DNA of 64,000 nucleotides from assembly GCA_964464755.1 (NCBI GenBank), contig CAYXGZ010000008.1:13800-77799 (forward strand), in the 5' to 3' direction. This document shows positions 57,778-64,000 of this stretch, in pieces. Within the stretch, counting starts at the first letter, position 1. Every line of letters starts with the position of its first letter. The notes below the pieces were generated by a model. That model worked only from the letters and a program-made list of their open reading frames with translations. It ran no database searches and was not told the origin of the DNA. The position numbers and the translations under genes were made by a program. This stretch comes from CAYXGZ01 sp964464755. GTDB lineage: Bacteria; Planctomycetota; MHYJ01; JACPRB01.

Positions 57778-57808
57778 ACCCCGTTCCCTCCGCGAGGAGG
57801 GGCGGGGT
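57778..57808 (-). terminator. Possible terminator of the DUF2341 gene
   Basis: Hairpin with outer arms ACCCCG (57778-57783) and CGGGGT (57803-57808) and an inner CCTCC/GGAGG stem. On the minus strand it is followed only by TTT, so it is a weak candidate, 9 nt after the gene end. Confidence 0.35.
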
Positions 57809-57816
57809 CGTCCCGA

Positions 57817-59004
57817 TCAGCGCCGCGACTCCTCGCCGGCCGTCACCGCGGGCTCGTAGAAATCGTCGACCTTCCTCCGCAGCCTTGCCCCGTCGATCGC
57901 GATCCGCCCCGCGGGCGCGTCGTTCGACTTCCACAGCGCGATCGCGACCTCCTTCACCGGCCCCCTCATCGTCCCCGCGTCGGGCTTGAGCCCGTTCCAG
58001 AGCACCGTGACGGCTCCGTCCGCGTCGCGCCGGACCTCCACCCGCAGCTTCGCCGGCAGCTCGAGCGAGGCCGGGTGCGCGACCGAGGTGCGCGTCGAGC
58101 GGAGGAAGCGCGTCGCGGCCCTCGGCGACTCGCCGACCCGGACTCCCGCGACGAGCCGCGGCGGCGGGCTCGAGCGGTCGATCTCCGCGAGGCACTGCTC
58201 GGCGCGGGCCCGGGCCTCTGCGTCCGGCCCCCGCGCGGCCTCGCCGAGCCGCGGCCGGGCCGCGGGGCCGAGCTTCACCAGCTCGCGCGCCGCCGCCTCC
58301 CGCTCCTCCAGGTCGCCCGCGTCCAGCACCTCGAGCAGCTCGCCGACCCGCTTGCGGACCGCGGGGTCCTCGACCTCCTCGCGGGGCTCGGCGACCAGGG
58401 CGATCGTCCAGGCCGAGCCCTCGGCCGGCGCGAGATCGAGGTCCACCGACCACGAGAACCCGGGCGGGATCGCCGCGAGCCTCGGCACGAGCCGGGCGGG
58501 CCGGCGCTCCGTGCCGGCGGGCAGGTCGTCCAGGACGAGCCGGCCGCCCTCGACGCGGGTCTCGAGCCCGCCCTCGACGGTCCAGCGCGCCGGGTCGAGC
58601 GCGGCGGCGAAGGTCTCCTCGACCTCGAACACGCCCGCGGGCCCGGGGGCCGCCTTCGGGTTGCCGTAGTAGAGCGCGTAGCGCGCGTCGCGGCCCTTGG
58701 CCGGGATGTCCGCGGCCACGCGGAACCAGAGCCGCCGCTTCGAGGAGCCGGGCGCGGGCTCGGCGACGAGGCCGACGCGGCGGCCGTCGTGCACGAGCGC
58801 GAGGTCGGAGAGGTCGGCGCGGGCCCGCTCGCCGGGCGCGAGCAGCGCGGGGTCGAGGTCGATCCACGCCGTCACGCCCGCGGGAAGGACCTCGCCGGCG
58901 CGGTTGACGACCTCGATCGGCCGCCGGTGGGACCAGGCGGCGTCCCACCACGCGTCCTGGGGCAGGGCGGAGGCCGCGAGCAGGAGGAGGGCGGCCGTTC
59001 TCAT
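57817..59004 (-). CDS. Secreted DUF2341-domain protein
   Basis: 395 residues with signal peptide (MRTAALLLLAASALPQD). WWDAAWSHRRPIEVVNRAGE and RYALYYGNPKAAPGP are the DUF2341 signature, a presumed beta-sandwich carbohydrate- or surface-binding module found in large extracellular proteins. Between two jelly-roll-like regions lies a helical HEAT-like insert (VRKRVGELLEVLDAGDLEE...LVKLGPAARPRLGEA). No catalytic residues evident. Single gene upstream of fabF on the opposite side of a 30-nt gap. Confidence 0.7.
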   Translation of the reverse strand: MRTAALLLLAASALPQDAWWDAAWSHRRPIEVVNRAGEVLPAGVTAWIDLDPALLAPGERARADLSDLALVHDGRRVGLVAEPAPGSSKRRLWFRVAADIPAKGRDARYALYYGNPKAAPGPAGVFEVEETFAAALDPARWTVEGGLETRVEGGRLVLDDLPAGTERRPARLVPRLAAIPPGFSWSVDLDLAPAEGSAWTIALVAEPREEVEDPAVRKRVGELLEVLDAGDLEEREAAARELVKLGPAARPRLGEAARGPDAEARARAEQCLAEIDRSSPPPRLVAGVRVGESPRAATRFLRSTRTSVAHPASLELPAKLRVEVRRDADGAVTVLWNGLKPDAGTMRGPVKEVAIALWKSNDAPAGRIAIDGARLRRKVDDFYEPAVTAGEESRR

Positions 59005-59034
59005 GGGGGATTGGACGCCGCGCGGCGCCCCGGG

Positions 59035-60282
<1,248 letters not shown>

Positions 60283-60304
60283 AGGCGGGATGACAGGCCC
60301 CGGA

Positions 60305-60553
60305 TCAGGCCTTCTTGTTGGCCTCGATGTACTTGATCGCGTCGCCGACCGTCTGGATCTTCTCGGCGGCGTCGTCCGGGATGCTCAGGTCGAAGGAATC
60401 CTCGATCTCCATGACGAGCTCGACGGTGTCGAGGCTGTCGGCGCCGAGGTCGTTCACGAAGTGGGACTCGCGGGTCACCTTCTCCTTCGCGACGTTCAAC
60501 TTCTCGGCCACGATCTGGAAGACCTTCGCCTCGATTTCCTGGCTGGTGGACAT
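60305..60553 (-). CDS. acpP: Acyl carrier protein
   Basis: 82 residues. The phosphopantetheine Ser40 lies in DLGADSLDTVELVM. Acidic four-helix protein of normal length. AGGAGA 7 nt before the ATG. A strong two-part promoter lies upstream, as expected for one of the most abundant proteins of the cell. Confidence 0.98.
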   Translation of the reverse strand: MSTSQEIEAKVFQIVAEKLNVAKEKVTRESHFVNDLGADSLDTVELVMEIEDSFDLSIPDDAAEKIQTVGDAIKYIEANKKA

Positions 60554-60601
60554 CGATGGATCTCCTGAAGTCGTTCCGTCTCTCCCCAGACTCAGGCGGG
60601 G

Positions 60602-60630
60602 ATTATAGGGTCCGGCGGGGGGTGGCGCAA
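60602..60630 (-). promoter_or_regulatory. acpP-fabF promoter (TTGCGC, 17 nt, TATAAT)
   Basis: Minus-strand -35 TTGCGC (60625-60630), 17-nt spacer, perfect -10 TATAAT (60602-60607); predicted start near 60595 and leader about 42 nt. Confidence 0.7.
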
Positions 60631-60631
60631 G

Positions 60632-61035
60632 CTACCCCGAATGCTGGTTGAGCTCGATCAGGACCCCGCCCGTCTGCCGGGGCTTGAGGAAGTTGACCCA
60701 GCGCCCCCCGGCCCCCCGGCGGGGCTCCGGCCAGACCGTCTCGTAGCCCTTCGCCTTCAGCTCCGCGGTGGCCGCCGCCACGTCCTCCACCTCGTAGCAG
60801 ACGTGGTGGATCCCCTCGCCCCGCGCCGCGAGGAACTTCGAGATGACCTCCTCGCCGGGCAGCGGCTCGAGGAGCTCCATCACCGACTCGCCCGCGGCGA
60901 CCTTCGCGACCTTGAGCTTGAGCTCCGGGAGCACCTCCCGGTCCGTCACGGGCAGGCCCAGCGCCCCGTTCCACAGCGCGAGGGCCTTCTCGACGTCCCG
61001 CACGGCGATGCCGAGGTGCTCGATCTTCCTGATCT

Positions 61036-61039
<4 letters not shown>
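60632..61039 (-). CDS. mce: Methylmalonyl-CoA epimerase
   Basis: 135 residues, vicinal-oxygen-chelate fold. IEHLGIAVRDVEKALALW (metal His8) starts it, GIHHVCYEVEDV gives the second His, and VLIELNQHSG ends it with the metal Glu. It interconverts (S)- and (R)-methylmalonyl-CoA. ATG overlaps the mutase stop by 4 nt. Confidence 0.94.
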
Positions 61040-62601
<1,562 letters not shown>

Positions 62602-62611
62602 GGCCGGGATT

Positions 62612-63115
62612 CTACCCGATCACGACGAGGGGCTGGCCCTTGTCGACGGGCAGTCCGGGCTGGACCTGGACGGACTTGACCACGCCGTCGCGCGGGGAGG
62701 GGATCTCGTTCTCGAGCTTCATCGCGTCGAGCGTCAGGAGGGTCTGGTCCTTGGCGACGGTGTCGCCCGGCTTCACGGCGATGCGGCGGACGAGGCCGGG
62801 GATCGGCGCCTTGACCACGGTCTCGCCCGTGGCCTCGCCGGCGACCTTCTGGAACTTGGCGGCGAGCTCGGCGCGGTCGTCGCGGACCTCGACGACGTAC
62901 TCGAGCCCGTCGAGGACGATCGTGTAGACGTTGTCCTGGCGGCTCCAGCCGAACTCGACCCGCCGGTCGTCGAGGAAGGCGCCGCGGACGGTCGTGCGCT
63001 GGTCGTCGAGGACGACGGCGTGGGACGCCGGGCCGAGGCGGGCGACGACGGTCTCGCGGAGCGAGTCCATGTCGAACTCGAAGACCTGGCCGTCGACGTG
63101 GGCGGTGAGCTTCAC
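62612..63115 (-). CDS. Biotin carboxyl carrier protein of an acyl-CoA carboxylase
   Basis: 167 residues, GTG start in a GTGA overlap with the carboxylase gene. An N-terminal beta-rich part (AHVDGQVFEFDMDSL...YTIVLDGLEYVVEVRDD) is the BT-like linker domain found in propionyl-/geranyl-type alpha subunits; the C-terminal biotinyl domain carries the biotin Lys in LDAMKLENEI. Together with the gene before it this is a split alpha subunit. Confidence 0.9.
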   Translation of the reverse strand: MKLTAHVDGQVFEFDMDSLRETVVARLGPASHAVVLDDQRTTVRGAFLDDRRVEFGWSRQDNVYTIVLDGLEYVVEVRDDRAELAAKFQKVAGEATGETVVKAPIPGLVRRIAVKPGDTVAKDQTLLTLDAMKLENEIPSPRDGVVKSVQVQPGLPVDKGQPLVVIG

Positions 63116-64000
63116 GGGGCCCTCCGCGGGACGAGGCGCCAGGGCGGGATCGGGCGCGGGCTCTGGTACTGGGGGGTGGACTGCTCGCCGCGGCGGAACT
63201 CGAGGGCGGCGGCGAGGAGGGCGGCGTCCCGGGCGCGCGCGGCGCGGACGTCCTTGAGCGAGAACTCCTCGTCGATGAACTTCGTGTGGACCTTCGCCTC
63301 GCGGAAGCGGCGGTCGTCGAGGAGCGCGAGGTGGAAGGGGATCGTGGTGCGGACGCCGACGACCTTGAACTCGTGGAGGGCGCGGCGGAGGCGCGCGAGG
63401 GCCTCGGGGCGGTCGGCGCCCCAGGCGATCAGCTTGGCGATCATCGAGTCGTAGTGCGGCGTGACGCGTCCGCGGCCCGCGAGGTCGGTGTCGACGCGGA
63501 CGAAGGGCCCGGCGGGCAGGCGCACGGCCGTGATCTCGCCCGTGGAGGGCGCGAAGTTGACGAAGGGGTCCTCGGCGCAGATCCGGACCTCGACGGCGTG
63601 GCCGCGGGGGCGGACGTCGGCCTGGGCCAGCGGCAGCTTCGCGCCGGAGGCGACGAGGAGCTGGAGCCGGACGAGGTCGAGGCCGGTGACCATCTCGGTG
63701 ACGGGGTGCTCGACCTGGAGCCGCGTGTTCATCTCGAGGAAGTAGAACCGGCCCTTCGCGTCGAGGAGGAACTCGCAGGTGCCGGCGCCCTCGTAGCCCG
63801 AGGCCTTGACGAGCTTGACGGCCGTGGCGCCCATGCGCGCGCGGAGGTCCTCGTCGACGACCGTGGAGGGGGACTCCTCGACGAGCTTCTGGTGGCGGCG
63901 CTGGATGGAGCACTCGCGCTCGCCGAGGTGGATGACGTTCCCGCGGGAGTCCGCCATGACCTGGATCTCGACGTGGCGGGGCCGCTCGACGAGCTTCTCG
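63112..64000 (-). CDS. Biotin carboxylase subunit of propionyl-/acetyl-CoA carboxylase (5' partial)
   Basis: The C-terminal 296 residues; the frame stays open to the right edge, so the N-terminal ATP-grasp half is off-window. HVEIQVMADSRGN, ERECSIQRRHQKLVEE, FLEMNTRLQVEHPVTE and HAVEVRICAEDP are the biotin-carboxylase signatures. It carboxylates biotin on the next gene's product with ATP and bicarbonate. The operon order (carboxylase, carrier, mutase, epimerase) makes propionyl-CoA the likely substrate. Confidence 0.95.
   Translation of the reverse strand, partial: EKLVERPRHVEIQVMADSRGNVIHLGERECSIQRRHQKLVEESPSTVVDEDLRARMGATAVKLVKASGYEGAGTCEFLLDAKGRFYFLEMNTRLQVEHPVTEMVTGLDLVRLQLLVASGAKLPLAQADVRPRGHAVEVRICAEDPFVNFAPSTGEITAVRLPAGPFVRVDTDLAGRGRVTPHYDSMIAKLIAWGADRPEALARLRRALHEFKVVGVRTTIPFHLALLDDRRFREAKVHTKFIDEEFSLKDVRAARARDAALLAAALEFRRGEQSTPQYQSPRPIPPWRLVPRRAP

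Overview
The window is very GC-rich (roughly 70 % by eye), gene-dense and strictly bacterial. It carries no rRNA, tRNA, mobile element or CRISPR array that I can see. Lineage is uncertain. The combination of large Ser/Thr kinases fused to PEGA and formylglycine-generating-enzyme-like domains, a SpoVG protein with a zinc-ribbon insert, many carboxypeptidase-regulatory-like, FG-GAP and metalloprotease lipoproteins, BshA and SelA suggests an uncultivated Planctomycetota or related bacterium. A run of 10 N inside the dGTPase gene shows this is an assembled scaffold, probably from a metagenome.

Layout, left to right. 1-3.1 kb: the end of a PaoABC-like molybdenum hydroxylase operon (Mo subunit, FAD/Fe-S subunit, small Cys-rich protein). 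3.1-4 kb: a secreted protein. 4-7.9 kb (minus): a compact operon of a double-DUF350 membrane protein, a 3-TM protein, a glutathionylspermidine-synthase-like ATP-grasp enzyme, a lipoprotein with a Gly/Ser tail and a small zinc-ribbon-like protein. 8-13.8 kb: greA (with a terminator hairpin in its leader), queF, an FG-GAP lipoprotein, a UMF1 transporter, thiO, mutY. 13.8-21.6 kb: an RRM protein, a ComB-like phosphatase, a PurD-like ATP-grasp protein, a LOG protein, a CLCA-like metalloprotease lipoprotein and other envelope proteins. 21.6-21.9 kb: a structured non-coding RNA gene on the minus strand, with its own promoter and terminator. 21.9-30.6 kb: SUI1/YciH, a 974-residue kinase, hemL, miaB-ribD-HAD, an APH-like kinase. 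30.6-40.2 kb (minus): STN-like protein, GT-C membrane protein, second kinase, selA, spoVG and a translationally coupled psd-pssA-folK-panC-ispE housekeeping operon. 40.3-44.5 kb (plus): FtsB-like, FliM/SctQ-like, YbjN-like, FHA-TM and coiled-coil lipoprotein genes. 44.5-47 kb (minus): pilMNO. 47-57.7 kb (plus): rpmB, glyA, purH, bshA, DUF1015, an aminotransferase, dgt (broken by the gap), a PIN-TRAM protein and three tiny overlapping ORFs, with a UPF0104-like membrane protein on minus. 57.8-64 kb (minus): a DUF2341 protein, acpP-fabF, and an acyl-CoA carboxylase/methylmalonyl-CoA mutase/epimerase operon cut by the window edge.

Two regulatory modes stand out. About a dozen genes have a TATAAT-like box only 6-9 nt before the start codon and no Shine-Dalgarno site, which predicts leaderless mRNAs. 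Others (greA, rpmB, purH, acpP, pilM, the RRM gene) have two-part sigma-70-like promoters with a leader, most of them with a Shine-Dalgarno site. Genes within operons are commonly joined by 4-nt ATGA/GTGA stop-start overlaps. The strongest candidates for something undescribed are the non-coding RNA at 21.6-21.9 kb and the DUF350/ATP-grasp/lipoprotein-tail operon.
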